A stretch of DNA of 64,000 bases from Paenibacillus sp. JZ16. GTDB taxonomy: Bacteria > Bacillota > Bacilli > Paenibacillales > Paenibacillaceae. Positions 43,557 to 53,398 of this stretch are shown in pieces (position 1 is the stretch's first letter; each line of letters begins with the position of its first letter). The stretch spans positions 6,895,001-6,959,000 of the forward strand of contig NZ_CP017659.1 of assembly GCF_015326965.1 (NCBI RefSeq), read 5' to 3'. The position numbers and the translations under genes are program-made. The notes beneath the pieces are model-generated. The model made no database searches and was not told the origin of the DNA. It was given only the letters and a program-made list of their open reading frames with translations.

Positions 43557-43587
43557 ACGGTAATTTAGCAGTAAAGGAGTGTTTCGG

Positions 43588-44232
43588 ATGAAGGTTAATC
43601 CCACTCCGACGGTGTTTCTGCAGCTAAGGAGCCGCATACGGTTACCAAGAAACCAGACCGTCAAACTAGGTGATGTCGCCTTCATTGTCTGCGAGCCCGA
43701 ATGGGAGAAGCGGCTTAGAGCCCTGCCGCTTACGCAGCCGAAGGATATCGATGGCAACCGCCTTGTCATGGATCTGATACAAATCATCCCGAAGATTCAA
43801 GCCTTGATTCCTGGCGCCCATATTGAACCGATGGGAAACCATCATACCCTGGTGGAGCTTATTGGTCCGGAGAGCAAGCGGTCCAAATTGTGGTTCCCGC
43901 TCATTTGGCTGCTCTTGTTTTTCGGTTCGGCGCTGACCATTATGAATTTCCATGCCGACGTCAACATGCTCGAGGTACAGATCCGAATCGTCGAGATGGT
44001 GACGGGGAAAAGAGACGAGCATCCCTATTTGTTCCAGATTGCATACTCGCTCGGGCTCGGATTCGGAATGACGGTGTTCTTCAATCACTTATTCAAGAAA
44101 AAATGGAATGAAGAACCGACCCCGCTCGAGGTGGAAATGTACCTCTATCAGGAAAATCTGGATCAGTTCGTGGTCGCCGAAGAATATCGGAAAATGAACG
44201 CCGGAGCGGATACGACAGGTAAGGAACCATGA
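43588..44232 (+). CDS. spoVAA: Stage V sporulation protein AA
   Basis: Part of the SpoVA set, linked to dipicolinic acid movement in the spore. 214 residues: N-terminal soluble half (PTVFLQLRSRIRLPRNQTVKLGDVAFI), two membrane segments (LWFPLIWLLLFFGSALTIM, FQIAYSLGLGFGMTVFF) and an acidic tail. ATG 43588 follows AAAGGAG; a GTG at 43579 is in frame. Confidence 0.92.
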   Translation: MKVNPTPTVFLQLRSRIRLPRNQTVKLGDVAFIVCEPEWEKRLRALPLTQPKDIDGNRLVMDLIQIIPKIQALIPGAHIEPMGNHHTLVELIGPESKRSKLWFPLIWLLLFFGSALTIMNFHADVNMLEVQIRIVEMVTGKRDEHPYLFQIAYSLGLGFGMTVFFNHLFKKKWNEEPTPLEVEMYLYQENLDQFVVAEEYRKMNAGADTTGKEP

Positions 44233-44657
44233 TGATGTCCATTCTGCAAGGGATATTCACCTGTGTTCTTGGCGTAGCTGGGGGCATCGCCGTCGGCGGC
44301 GGAGTCATTGCGCTCATCATCGTGTTGGACATCATTCCGAGATTGTCCCAGCTGACGGCAACGTACAACCGGGTCCATTGGTATGAAGGGGCTTTAATTG
44401 CCGGATCTTTTATCGGCACGGTGGCCGATTTCTGGCGATGGTCCGTTCCTTTGGGACCGGTTGTGAGTACCGTGATCGGATTGATGTGCGGGATATTCAT
44501 CGGCATGCTGGCAGCCGCATTGACCGAAGTATTGAATGTATTGCCGATTCTGGCCAAGCGGCTCCGGTTGACGGGCTATTTGTTCGGTCTTCTTATGGCC
44601 ATGGTCGCAGGCAAGGTAGCGGGCTCTCTGTTCGACTGGTTTGTTTACAGCAAGTGA
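44229..44657 (+). CDS. spoVAB: Stage V sporulation protein AB
   Basis: 142 residues, almost entirely membrane segments (about four), with the conserved GGIAVGGGVIALIIVLDIIPRL. Starts within the spoVAA stop (ATGATGATG at 44229; any of the three can serve). Co-transcribed with spoVAA and spoVAF. Confidence 0.92.
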   Translation: MMMSILQGIFTCVLGVAGGIAVGGGVIALIIVLDIIPRLSQLTATYNRVHWYEGALIAGSFIGTVADFWRWSVPLGPVVSTVIGLMCGIFIGMLAAALTEVLNVLPILAKRLRLTGYLFGLLMAMVAGKVAGSLFDWFVYSK

Positions 44658-44680
44658 TAGTTGAGGCTAGGAGGTAGGTT

Positions 44681-46315
44681 ATGGACGAGAAAACAACATA
44701 TAACGGCGAACGGGAGACCGATATTCCGATCATTCCACCATCGGAGATCAAAGCATTGGAGGAACAGGAGCTGGCTGAGAAGAGGGAGGCCGAGACCTCC
44801 AACAGCACCGAGGAATCCGTCATCTACTGGCAGCATACAGACCATGTCCCCGCAAAGCTGAGTGATCTGAAAAAAGTGCTTAAGGAAGTTATCGGTCTTG
44901 GGGTTTCTTTTGATGTGGTATTCCGTGAAATGAACTTTGCCGGCAGAAACGCGGGACTTCTCTTCTTAAACGGCTTCACGAATGATGCCGTGGTGACGGA
45001 TATACTGACAAGGCTGACGTATCTGACACCGGAGGATGTGAGCAATCAGGCACTTACCGAGATGATGACCCGCTATATTCCCCATGTCCAAGTGGAGCGG
45101 GATACAAGGCTCAGCAAAGTGATTAACGAAGTGCTCTCGGGTATATGTGCGCTGTTCATTGAGGATGCGCATTCCGCTATCTTGTTGGATACCCGGAAAT
45201 ATCCTGTGCGCGGGCTCGAGGAGCCTGCGGTGGAACGTGTCGTTCGCGGCGCAAGGGATGGTTTTACGGAGACACTCGTTACCAACGTGAACCTGGTGCG
45301 AAGACGGGTTCGTGATCCGGGACTTCACGTTGAGGTCATGAAGGTCGGAAGGCGGACGAGAACGGATGTGTGCCTGGTTTTCATAGATGACATCGTGGAC
45401 CGTACGCAGGTTGAGGCGATTCGCGATAAAATCAAGGAAGTGGATTTAGAGGGGCTTCCACTTGGAGATAAACAGCTCGAAGAAGCAATCGTGAACAAAG
45501 GCTGGCACCCATTTCCGCTGGTCCGATATTCGGAACGGCCGGATGTTGTATCCTCCCATCTGCTCGAAGGCCGAGTAGTTGTCATGGTAGATACTTCACC
45601 GAGCGTGATGATTATGCCAACCACGTTTTTGGATCTGTGTCAGCATGCCGAGGAGAATCGCCAAACCCCATTTATGGGGACATATCTCCGCTGGATACGT
45701 TTTATAGGCATTTTTGCATCCATGTTCCTGCTCCCGCTGTGGATGCTGCTTGTTGTCCATCCTGAACTGAAGCCGCCGGGACTCGATATCATCGGTCCGC
45801 AGGAGAATGCTAAAATTCCGATTATCCTGCAGTTTCTGATCGTTGAATTCGGCGTGGATTTGCTCCGCTTGGCTGCCGTTCATACGCCGACACCGCTTGC
45901 GTCGGCGATGGGGCTGATCGCCGCGATCTTGATCGGCGACATCGCCGTTAAGACCGGATTGTTTGTCAACGAGGTCGTCTTGTATATGGCGGTTGCATCC
46001 ATCGGGATGTATGCAACTCCGAGTTATGAGCTGGGACTTGCCAACCGGATGGTCAGGCTGCTCCTTCTGCTTGCAACAGCCCTGTTTGGGGTGAAGGGTT
46101 TTGTCATCGGGACGACGCTTCTGATTCTGCTCCTGACGACACACCGTTCCTACAATTCCTCTTATTTGTGGCCATTTATACCATTTAGTGCAAAAGCGAT
46201 GGGCGAAATTTTGTTCCGCAAACCGCTGCTTCTATCTAGAAGACGCCCGGCCCACAATAAAACACGCGACAACACCAAAATGGGCCCTGAAATGAATCCG
46301 AGAGGCGAGCAATAA
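44681..46315 (+). CDS. spoVAF: Stage V sporulation protein AF (GerA-A-like spore membrane protein)
   Basis: 544 residues. Large N-terminal cytoplasmic domain (about 1-350) resembling GerA-A germinant-receptor subunits (RNAGLLFLNGFTNDAVV, LVTNVNLVRRRVRDPGL) followed by four to five membrane segments (FIGIFASMFLLPLWMLLVV onward) and basic tail. B. subtilis spoVAF is the last spoVA gene; here it follows spoVAB directly, with spoVAC, AD and AE missing from this place. Confidence 0.92.
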   Translation: MDEKTTYNGERETDIPIIPPSEIKALEEQELAEKREAETSNSTEESVIYWQHTDHVPAKLSDLKKVLKEVIGLGVSFDVVFREMNFAGRNAGLLFLNGFTNDAVVTDILTRLTYLTPEDVSNQALTEMMTRYIPHVQVERDTRLSKVINEVLSGICALFIEDAHSAILLDTRKYPVRGLEEPAVERVVRGARDGFTETLVTNVNLVRRRVRDPGLHVEVMKVGRRTRTDVCLVFIDDIVDRTQVEAIRDKIKEVDLEGLPLGDKQLEEAIVNKGWHPFPLVRYSERPDVVSSHLLEGRVVVMVDTSPSVMIMPTTFLDLCQHAEENRQTPFMGTYLRWIRFIGIFASMFLLPLWMLLVVHPELKPPGLDIIGPQENAKIPIILQFLIVEFGVDLLRLAAVHTPTPLASAMGLIAAILIGDIAVKTGLFVNEVVLYMAVASIGMYATPSYELGLANRMVRLLLLLATALFGVKGFVIGTTLLILLLTTHRSYNSSYLWPFIPFSAKAMGEILFRKPLLLSRRRPAHNKTRDNTKMGPEMNPRGEQ

Positions 46316-46432
46316 CAATAACACAAATGTTGTGTTGAAAAATCCATTTTGATTACCTTCCGTTGTCTGCTATACTGTGAACAATTATTCGATTACCCTA
46401 TTTTGAATCAATGGATCGGAGGAATTGTAAGC

Positions 46433-47764
46433 ATGTTTTTACACGGTACAAGCAAGATTAACGATCAGGGGCATTTGGAAATCGGCGGGTGTGACACATC
46501 CGATTTGAAAGCTCAATATGGAACACCATTATATATTGTAGACGAGCAGTCGGTTCGCAATCGTTGTCGGGAATACATCGAGGCCTTCAAGGCGTCCGGC
46601 TTGAAGTTCCAAGTCGCGTATGCAAGTAAGGCGTTTTGCGTGATGGCCATGTGCCAATTGGCCGACCAGGAAGGTATGTCGCTTGACGTCGTATCAGACG
46701 GAGAGCTGTACACCGCACTTGAGGCCGGATTCCCGGCAGACCGGATTCATTTCCACGGAAATAATAAAACCCCGGAAGAAATTGAGATGGCGCTGGATGC
46801 GGAAATTGGCTGTTTCGTTGTCGATAACGTAGTTGAACTGCATATGCTGCAAGCGATTGCTGCCGAGAAGAATCGGAAGGTCAACATTCTGCTACGCGTG
46901 ACACCGGGTGTTGAGGCTCATACGCATGAGTATATCTCAACAGGCCAAACGGATTCGAAATTTGGCTTTGATATCGGCAACGGCTCTGCTTATGAAGCGG
47001 TGAAGCTTGCCGAGGCTCAAGCGAACATTCATCTGATGGGTATTCATTCCCATATCGGCTCCCAGATTTTTGAGGTGGAAGGCTTTCAGATGGCTGTTCA
47101 GCGCGTAGCTGAATTCGCGGCTTCCGTTAAAGAAGGTTTGGGGGTTGTGTTCAAGGTTGTAAACCTTGGGGGTGGTTTCGGTATCCGTTACGTGGATGGC
47201 GATACGCCGCTTCAAGTATCCCAGTATGTAAAAGCGATCACGGATGCCGTGAAGACCCATTTTGCGGGCCTTGGCTCCGAACTTCCTGAAATTTGGGTGG
47301 AACCGGGCCGGAGCATTGTTGGTGATGCAGGCACCACCCTGTATACGGTGGGCACAAGCAAGGATATTCCCGGAGTGCGTAAATACGTTGCCGTAGACGG
47401 CGGAATGACGGACAACCCGCGCCCGGCGCTGTACGAGTCGAAATATGAAGCGCTGCTGGCGAACCGGGCGAATGAGAAACCGGAAGAAACGGTATCCATT
47501 GCCGGCAAGTGCTGTGAGAGCGGAGACATGCTCATCTGGGACTTGGAGCTTCCGAAGGTAGCAACAGGCGATTTGCTGGCCGTATCCTGCACAGGCGCAT
47601 ACAACTATTCCATGGCTAGCAATTACAACCGCATCCGCAAACCTGCAGTCGTGTTCGTGAAGGACGGACAGAGCAAGCTGGTCGTACGCCGTGAGTCGCT
47701 TGCGGACATCATCAGTCATGATGTGGTGCCGGCAAGTGTAACCAAAGAAACCGTAACCAATTAA
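46433..47764 (+). CDS. lysA: Diaminopimelate decarboxylase
   Basis: PLP enzyme converting meso-diaminopimelate to lysine. 443 residues. PLP Lys in AYASKAFCVM, HSHIGSQIF, GGGFGIRY, GRSIVGDAGTTLY and the active-site Cys region KCCESGD are present. ATG 46433 is chosen since CGGAGG is upstream and the protein starts at family length; the earlier ATG at 46349 lacks a site. Follows spoVA as in B. subtilis. Confidence 0.95.
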   Translation: MFLHGTSKINDQGHLEIGGCDTSDLKAQYGTPLYIVDEQSVRNRCREYIEAFKASGLKFQVAYASKAFCVMAMCQLADQEGMSLDVVSDGELYTALEAGFPADRIHFHGNNKTPEEIEMALDAEIGCFVVDNVVELHMLQAIAAEKNRKVNILLRVTPGVEAHTHEYISTGQTDSKFGFDIGNGSAYEAVKLAEAQANIHLMGIHSHIGSQIFEVEGFQMAVQRVAEFAASVKEGLGVVFKVVNLGGGFGIRYVDGDTPLQVSQYVKAITDAVKTHFAGLGSELPEIWVEPGRSIVGDAGTTLYTVGTSKDIPGVRKYVAVDGGMTDNPRPALYESKYEALLANRANEKPEETVSIAGKCCESGDMLIWDLELPKVATGDLLAVSCTGAYNYSMASNYNRIRKPAVVFVKDGQSKLVVRRESLADIISHDVVPASVTKETVTN

Positions 47765-47787
47765 ACTGAAGTTTGTTTTACGGCTCT

Positions 47788-47841
47788 AAAACCCAAGAGG
47801 GCCCGCCACTGCCTCCGGCTGCGGTCAGGGCTCTTTGGTTT
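47788..47841 (+). terminator. Likely terminator after lysA
   Basis: AAACCCAAGAGGGCCC region (47788-47803) pairs with GGGCTCTTTGGTTT (47828-47841) imperfectly. No clean T run. Confidence 0.55.
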
Positions 47842-47976
47842 GCCTTGGACTTGATATAGGATGTGTAAACGGGGGACAAGATCGTTTTTGCTTCGAAGCT
47901 CAATTCATAGTAAACTATAGAATGCATTGTAAAAAAATCGATTAAAGCGTTCTAATAACGGAAGGAGATAACACAT

Positions 47977-48408
47977 ATGGCTAAAAAAGCGAAGATCACA
48001 TTAGAGAACGGCAAAGAGGTAGTGCTTGATCTGTTCGAGAATGATGCACCGAATACGGTAGCTAATTTTGAGAAATTGGCGAACTCCGGTTTTTATAACG
48101 GTCTTGTATTTCACCGCGTAATTCCTGGGTTCGTTGCTCAAGGCGGCTGCCCACAGGGAACGGGAACCGGCGGTCCTGGCTATACCATCAACTGCGAGAT
48201 CAACCCTAACAAGCATGAGCGTGGAAGCTTGGCCATGGCGCATGCCGGCCGCAACACGGGCGGAAGCCAGTTCTATGTATGCTACGAGCCGCAGCCGCAT
48301 TTGGACGGACAACATACGGTGTTCGGTAAAGTTGTAGAGGGCATGGAGTATGTGGATGCATTCAAAGGCCGCGACAAAATGGAAAAAGTAGAAGTATACG
48401 AAGCGTAA
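47977..48408 (+). CDS. ppiB: Cyclophilin-type peptidyl-prolyl isomerase
   Basis: 143 residues. [51 protein letters not shown] are the cyclophilin core; catalytic Arg in FHRV. Cytoplasmic, no signal peptide. GGAAGGAGATA before ATG 47977. Confidence 0.95.
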   Translation: MAKKAKITLENGKEVVLDLFENDAPNTVANFEKLANSGFYNGLVFHRVIPGFVAQGGCPQGTGTGGPGYTINCEINPNKHERGSLAMAHAGRNTGGSQFYVCYEPQPHLDGQHTVFGKVVEGMEYVDAFKGRDKMEKVEVYEA

Positions 48409-48427
48409 CCATTAGCTTCCGGTCAGG

Positions 48428-48459
48428 ACAGGCTCACTCATAAGGGTGAGCCTGTTTTT
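48428..48459 (+). terminator. Bidirectional terminator after ppiB
   Basis: ACAGGCTCAC (48428-48437) pairs with GTGAGCCTGT (48446-48455) followed by T to 48459; ppiB and the thioesterase gene converge here. Confidence 0.9.
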
Positions 48460-48476
48460 AATATTCCGGGGAGGGG

Positions 48477-48878
48477 TTAGGCAGGGTCAGGGAATAATTG
48501 GCGGAGCTCCTCCGGAACAGGCCGGCTTTTTCGAGTATGTACATCCATCGCCACACTGGTAACGGCGGCATCCGCGCACAGCTCTCCCTGTTCGTTGTAT
48601 ATCGTCTGAATCAGCACATAACTCGTACGACCCATAATCTGCGGTTCGGTCACGATCGTCAGCCGTTCGCCCTGGCCGCACTCCTTGCGGTAATTAATAT
48701 TGATATTGACGGTAACGGTCTGGACACCGAGCCGTTTCAATAGGTCATATTGAAGATTTCCTGCTTCGTACCATTCCTCACGGCCCCACTCCAGATATTC
48801 CAGGTATTTGGCGTTGTTTACATGTCCGTTGACGTCGATCTCCGTAGGACGGACGACAATGTCCAGCGATGTTTTCAT
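48477..48878 (-). CDS. Acyl-CoA thioesterase, hotdog fold
   Basis: 133 residues, 4HBT family. Active-site region VRPTEIDVNGHVNNAKYLEYLEWGREEWY. Substrate unknown; small cytoplasmic thioesterases of this group act on aromatic or acyl-CoA. On the minus strand between ppiB and the rib operon leader. Confidence 0.88.
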   Translation of the reverse strand: MKTSLDIVVRPTEIDVNGHVNNAKYLEYLEWGREEWYEAGNLQYDLLKRLGVQTVTVNININYRKECGQGERLTIVTEPQIMGRTSYVLIQTIYNEQGELCADAAVTSVAMDVHTRKSRPVPEELRQLFPDPA

Positions 48879-49019
48879 CGTTGCGTGCTCCTTTTCAACT
48901 GTATCTAGTTCCTGTGTTTATCCTATTTAACTGTTCTCCCTTGGGGGAGGATTCTCCTTCTACATTCAATACACATATTGTCATTAAGTTATAAACTTTA
49001 AAAAAGTTAGTTGTTTTTC

Positions 49020-49048
49020 TTGCAATTTTCAAAAGGTGGTGATAAGAT
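49020..49048 (+). promoter_or_regulatory. Promoter of the rib operon
   Basis: TTGCAA (49020-49025), 17-base spacer, TAAGAT (49043-49048) with extended TG. Transcription would start near 49055, just before the riboswitch. Confidence 0.6.
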
Positions 49049-49082
49049 TCTTGATAAGATCAAACAATTTCATATGTTTAAT

Positions 49083-49256
49083 CCTTCGGGGCAGGGTGAA
49101 ATTCCCTACCGGCGGTGATGAACGCAGTGATTGAGCTTTAGAAAGCAGATGGCTGCGTCTTAGTCCGTGACCCGGATATGCGTGTGTTGTAACACACCGT
49201 ATGCGGTGGACCTGGTGAAAATCCGGGACCGACAGTATAGTCTGGATGGGAGAAGG
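49083..49256 (+). ncRNA. FMN riboswitch (RFN element)
   Basis: The conserved RFN segments are seen in order: CTTCGGGGCAGGGTGAAATT (49084-49103), CCCTACCGGCGGTGAT (49104-49119), AGTCCGTGACCCG near 49161, GGTGGACCTGGTGAAAATCC (49205-49224), GGGACCGACAGTATAGTCTG then GATGGGAGAAGGA. FMN binding would favour the terminator at 49454-49496 and shut off ribD-ribE-ribBA. About 200 bases separate aptamer and terminator. Confidence 0.96.
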
Positions 49257-49453
49257 AGTGAAAGACACATAAGCAACATGTGCTATTTGTGTCTGTGCAC
49301 ACAACGCGATATGCGTTATGTGCAGGTTTTCACATGCGATTCAAACCTGTGCTTGCGATGATTTGATGTCGTCGGTAACGGATTTGAATCGTTTGTTATA
49401 GGCAAAACCTGCGATCATAACGGTTATTTAGTGTGTCGATTATAACTTCCATC

Positions 49454-49496
49454 AAGCCCTGTTAAGGATTCCCCGAATCTTTGGCAGGGCTTTTTT
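49454..49496 (+). terminator. Riboswitch-controlled terminator before ribD
   Basis: AAGCCCTG (49454-49461) pairs with CAGGGCTT (49485-49492), inner GATTC/GAATC stem, then T run to 49496, 31 bases before the ribD start. Confidence 0.9.
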
Positions 49497-49527
49497 GTGT
49501 GAACGTTGAGAAAGGGGCATGTTTAGC

Positions 49528-50628
49528 ATGGATATCGTCAACGATGAATTCTATATGTCACTTGCGCTGGACCTGGCTGAACGTGCTCAGGGCCAAACCG
49601 GGATTAATCCGGTTGTGGGCTGTGTCGTCGTTAAGGATGGCGCGCTTGCAGGGGTGGGAACACATCTGGAGCGCGGAACACCGCACGCTGAAGTTCATGC
49701 TCTGAATATGGCTGGCAGCAAAGCAGCGGGCAGTACGGTGTACGTGACACTGGAGCCCTGCAGTCACTACGGTACGACGCCGCCATGCAGCGAGAGGCTG
49801 ATTGCCGAAGGTGTTCAGCGAGTGGTTGTTGCTTGCGAGGACCCCAATCCTCTTGTTGCGGGCAATGGGATCCAAATGCTGCGCGCAGCGGGAATCAGGG
49901 TTGAGATCGGTGTCCTTAAGGAACGTGCTCTTCGCTTGAACGAAACCTTCATTAAATTCATTACGACGGGTCAGCCTTTCGTAACGTTAAAGACAGCCAG
50001 CACGCTGGACGGCAAGATCGCTTCGAAAACCGGTGATAGCAAGTGGATATCCAATGAGGAATCAAGAGAGCTTGTGCATACGCTGCGTCATCGTCACCAG
50101 GGCATCATGGTAGGCGTGTCTACCGTAATCGCGGATAATCCAAGCCTGACGACAAGACTTGGCGTGGAAGGCTTGCATCCGGTTAGGATCATTGTGGATT
50201 CCAGCTTACGAATCCCGCTCGACAGCCATGTCGTGACAGACGGTTTGGCGCCGACATGGGTCTTGACGACGGAGCAGGCGGATGAGAAGAACCGGTCCGT
50301 GCTGGAAGAGCAAGGAATTCAGGTTATCCCCTGCGGGCCAGGACCGCGTGTGGATCTGAAGGCTGCACTGGTGAAACTGGGGCAAAAGGGGATTGCCTCC
50401 ATTTTGCTGGAGGGCGGGGGCACGCTGAATGGCTCAATGCTGGAACAGAAGCTGGTGGATCGGCTCATCCAGTTCATCGCCCCTAAGATTATTGGTGGAT
50501 ACGATTCCCCGGGAAATTACATGTTCAGCGGGTATGAGCAGATGAATCAAGCGATTCAGCTGACAGGACTTGAGACCGAAAGACTTGGCGACAATATTTA
50601 CGTCACCGGGATTCCGGTCTGGAAATAA
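49528..50628 (+). CDS. ribD: Riboflavin biosynthesis deaminase/reductase
   Basis: Two early steps of riboflavin synthesis. 366 residues. N-terminal deaminase with zinc ligands in HAEVHALNMAG and EPCSHYGTTPPC; C-terminal reductase with TLKTASTLDGKIAS, GDSKWIS and VSTVIADNPSLTTR. ATG 49528 is chosen since AAAGGGG is 10 bases upstream; ATG 49519 is too close to it. Confidence 0.96.
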   Translation: MDIVNDEFYMSLALDLAERAQGQTGINPVVGCVVVKDGALAGVGTHLERGTPHAEVHALNMAGSKAAGSTVYVTLEPCSHYGTTPPCSERLIAEGVQRVVVACEDPNPLVAGNGIQMLRAAGIRVEIGVLKERALRLNETFIKFITTGQPFVTLKTASTLDGKIASKTGDSKWISNEESRELVHTLRHRHQGIMVGVSTVIADNPSLTTRLGVEGLHPVRIIVDSSLRIPLDSHVVTDGLAPTWVLTTEQADEKNRSVLEEQGIQVIPCGPGPRVDLKAALVKLGQKGIASILLEGGGTLNGSMLEQKLVDRLIQFIAPKIIGGYDSPGNYMFSGYEQMNQAIQLTGLETERLGDNIYVTGIPVWK

Positions 50629-50651
50629 GGAGAAAGAAAGGAGGGAAGCCT

Positions 50652-51320
50652 GTGTTTACTGGATTGGTTGAGGAGATCGGCGAGATGAGGCGGATCGGAC
50701 GGAAGGGCGAAGCCATGCTGCTGAGCATTTCCGCGAGCCGGATTATGGATGATTTAAAGCTGGGGGACAGCGTATCCGTTAATGGCGTTTGCTTGACAGC
50801 TACAACCATTGACAAAGGTATATTTACGGTAGACGTGATGCCGGAAACCTATAGAAATACCAATCTTAAGGAACTGCAGCCAGGCGGAAAGGTGAATCTG
50901 GAACGGGCGATGGCGGCCGGAGGCAGATTCGGAGGCCATATCGTTCAGGGGCATGTGGATGGCGTAGGTGTCATTCGCAGCGTGCAGGCAGATCAGAATG
51001 CCGTGGTATACGAGATTGCGCCCGCGAATGGGGACATATTCAAATATATCATTCCGAAAGGCTCCGTCACCCTGGATGGAATCAGCTTGACCGTTGTCAA
51101 AACGACAGATTCCTCCTTTACGGTATCCATCATCCCCCATACGCTGGCGGAGACGGTGCTGGCTTATAAAAAAGCGGGCGATACGATTAATATCGAATGC
51201 GACATTTTAGGGAAATATGTAGATCACCTGCTGCATTACGGCTCAGAAGGGGCCGGCAGCAAAGGCGGAACAAAACCGGGGATCAGCAGGGATTATCTTG
51301 CGGAACACGGATTTGCCTAA
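50652..51320 (+). CDS. ribE: Riboflavin synthase alpha subunit
   Basis: Dismutates two lumazines to riboflavin. 222 residues, two lumazine-binding barrels. MFTGLVEEIGEM, DSVSVNGVCLTA, GGHIVQGHVDGVG and GSVTLDGISLTVV are visible. GTG 50652 with AAGGAGGG upstream. Co-transcribed with ribD. Confidence 0.96.
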   Translation: MFTGLVEEIGEMRRIGRKGEAMLLSISASRIMDDLKLGDSVSVNGVCLTATTIDKGIFTVDVMPETYRNTNLKELQPGGKVNLERAMAAGGRFGGHIVQGHVDGVGVIRSVQADQNAVVYEIAPANGDIFKYIIPKGSVTLDGISLTVVKTTDSSFTVSIIPHTLAETVLAYKKAGDTINIECDILGKYVDHLLHYGSEGAGSKGGTKPGISRDYLAEHGFA

Positions 51321-51368
51321 GCCTAGTGATTCACATAGAGTCTCCATGAGGAAGAAGGAGGAGTAGCG

Positions 51369-52607
51369 ATGGATGAGCGCTTTTCATTTCATACAATCGA
51401 AGAGGCGTTAACCGATTTGAAGGAAGGCAAGGTCGTCATTGTTGTCGATGATGAAGACCGTGAGAATGAGGGTGATTTTATCGCATTAGCAGATAAGGCA
51501 ACCCCGGAGGTCATTAATTTTATGATCACCGAAGGCCGTGGGCTCGTATGTTTGCCCATGACGCAGGCCAGAGCCCAGGAGCTCGACCTCAAACCGATGG
51601 TTACCCAAAATACGGACTTTCATGGAACGGCCTTTACGGTTTCCATTGATCATAAGGACACTACGACAGGCATATCGGCCTATGAGCGGTCCATCACCGT
51701 CAAAGGCATTTTGGATTCGAATGCATCTGCGTCCGATTTCCGAAGACCAGGTCATATGTTCCCGTTGATCGCAAAAGATGGAGGCGTCCTGCGCCGGGCA
51801 GGACATACGGAGGCCGCTGTCGATCTTGCCAGATTGAGCGGCTCCTATCCGGCCGGCGTCATCTGCGAGGTAATCAAGGAAGACGGCACAATGGCACGGC
51901 TGCCGGACCTTGTGGAGATTGCCAAGAAGCATGAGCTGAAGCTGATTAGCATCAAGGATCTGATTCATTACCGCAATGAAAAAGAAAAGCTTGTCCAGCG
52001 AGAGGTAGCTGTGCGGATGCCGACCGACTTCGGCGTGTTTCAGGCCGTAGCCTACACCAACGACGTGGACAATAAAGAGCATGTTGCCTTGGTAAAAGGG
52101 GAGATCGACGGGAATGAGCCTGTCCTCGTGCGCGTGCATTCCGAGTGTCTGACAGGAGATGTGTTTCACTCCCATCGCTGCGATTGCGGTCCCCAGTTCG
52201 AGGCGGCACTCCGCCAAATCGATGAAGCAGGCAGAGGCGTTCTTCTCTACATGCGCCAGGAGGGGCGGGGCATCGGCTTAATCAACAAATTGAAAGCCTA
52301 CAAACTGCAGGAAGAGGGACTCGACACCGTGGACGCGAACCTGAAGCTCGGTTTTGCGGCGGATCTGCGCGATTACGGCATCGGAGCCCAGATCCTGAAG
52401 GATCTGGGGATCAGAAAAATCCGCTTGCTGACAAACAATCCGCGCAAAATCAAAGGCCTCGAGGGTTACGGTCTTGAGGTTGTGGAGCGCGTTCCGATCC
52501 AAATGCCGGAGAACGAGGATAACACGGGCTACCTGCATACCAAGCAAGCCAAGCTCGGTCATATGCTGAAATTCAGCGATATCGAGCAGAACGAGAGTGC
52601 CAACTAA
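51369..52607 (+). CDS. ribBA: Bifunctional DHBP synthase / GTP cyclohydrolase II
   Basis: 412 residues. N-terminal DHBP synthase ([30 protein letters not shown]), C-terminal GTP cyclohydrolase II with zinc ligands in [18 protein letters not shown] and [25 protein letters not shown] ahead of ATG 51369. Confidence 0.96.
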   Translation: MDERFSFHTIEEALTDLKEGKVVIVVDDEDRENEGDFIALADKATPEVINFMITEGRGLVCLPMTQARAQELDLKPMVTQNTDFHGTAFTVSIDHKDTTTGISAYERSITVKGILDSNASASDFRRPGHMFPLIAKDGGVLRRAGHTEAAVDLARLSGSYPAGVICEVIKEDGTMARLPDLVEIAKKHELKLISIKDLIHYRNEKEKLVQREVAVRMPTDFGVFQAVAYTNDVDNKEHVALVKGEIDGNEPVLVRVHSECLTGDVFHSHRCDCGPQFEAALRQIDEAGRGVLLYMRQEGRGIGLINKLKAYKLQEEGLDTVDANLKLGFAADLRDYGIGAQILKDLGIRKIRLLTNNPRKIKGLEGYGLEVVERVPIQMPENEDNTGYLHTKQAKLGHMLKFSDIEQNESAN

Positions 52608-52671
52608 TCACCATATAACAAAAGGTCTTATTTGAGAAGACGGATTTGCCTGAGCATAATAAGCAGAGGAG

Positions 52672-52778
52672 CAAATCAGTTCTGGAGAAGCGGTAGCGGT
52701 CGCCTTTAAATCCTGATTTCCACCTTGAAAAAATAGATCATGAAATCAGGATTTAACAGCGATCGGAAGAACGATTTG
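52672..52778. repeat. Imperfect palindromic intergenic element before ribH
   Basis: AAATCCTGATTTC (52708-52720) and GAAATCAGGATTT (52742-52754) are perfect complements around a 21-base loop. Pairing continues outward with gaps: GGTCGCC/GCGATC and CAAATC (52672) with GATTTG (52773-52778). This looks like a MITE- or REP-like element rather than a terminator; it separates ribBA from ribH. Confidence 0.6.
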
Positions 52779-52863
52779 ATCCGGCAGCGACTTCTTGCGA
52801 AGCAATGCCTATGATCACCTTAAGACCTTATATAAACTCCAAACCGAAAGGAAGTCATTCATC

Positions 52864-53331
52864 ATGACAACAATATTTGAAGGTAAATTAGTATCCGAGG
52901 GTCTAAAGTACGGGATCGTCGTAGGTCGATTCAACGAATTCATCACCAGCAAGCTGCTGAGCGGCGCACTGGACGCACTGAAGCGTCATGGCGCACAGGA
53001 GAACGAAGTCGACGTGGCGTGGGTGCCGGGTGCGTTTGAAATCCCGCTGATTGCCCAAAAAATGGCAGAGAGCGGCAAATACGATGCAATCATCACCTTG
53101 GGAACCGTCATTCGCGGGTCCACCACGCACTATGATTATGTATGCAACGAAGTGGCCAAGGGGGTATCCGCAATTAACCTGAAGACCGGTGTACCAACGA
53201 TTTTCGGTGTCGTGACGACGGAGAATATCGAACAAGCCGTGGAGCGTGCGGGAACGAAGGCCGGCAATAAAGGCTGGGATTCGGCCATGGCAGCCATCGA
53301 AATGGCGAACTTGACGAAAAGCCTAAAATAG
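52864..53331 (+). CDS. ribH: 6,7-dimethyl-8-ribityllumazine synthase
   Basis: 155 residues. [44 protein letters not shown] and [16 protein letters not shown] are the family marks. ATG 52864 after AAAGGAAG; the upstream frame from 52795 lies in the intergenic element's shadow. Last rib gene. Confidence 0.96.
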   Translation: MTTIFEGKLVSEGLKYGIVVGRFNEFITSKLLSGALDALKRHGAQENEVDVAWVPGAFEIPLIAQKMAESGKYDAIITLGTVIRGSTTHYDYVCNEVAKGVSAINLKTGVPTIFGVVTTENIEQAVERAGTKAGNKGWDSAMAAIEMANLTKSLK

Positions 53332-53340
53332 TGCTTATTT

Positions 53341-53382
53341 AATGTAGTGCTCTTTTTTTGGAGCACTGCATTTTATTTTTTT
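53341..53382 (+). terminator. Terminator after ribH
   Basis: AATGTAGTGCTC (53341-53352) pairs with GAGCACTGCATT (53361-53372), one mismatch, followed by TTATTTTTTT. Confidence 0.85.
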
Positions 53383-53398
53383 GGCGGGAGGATTCACC

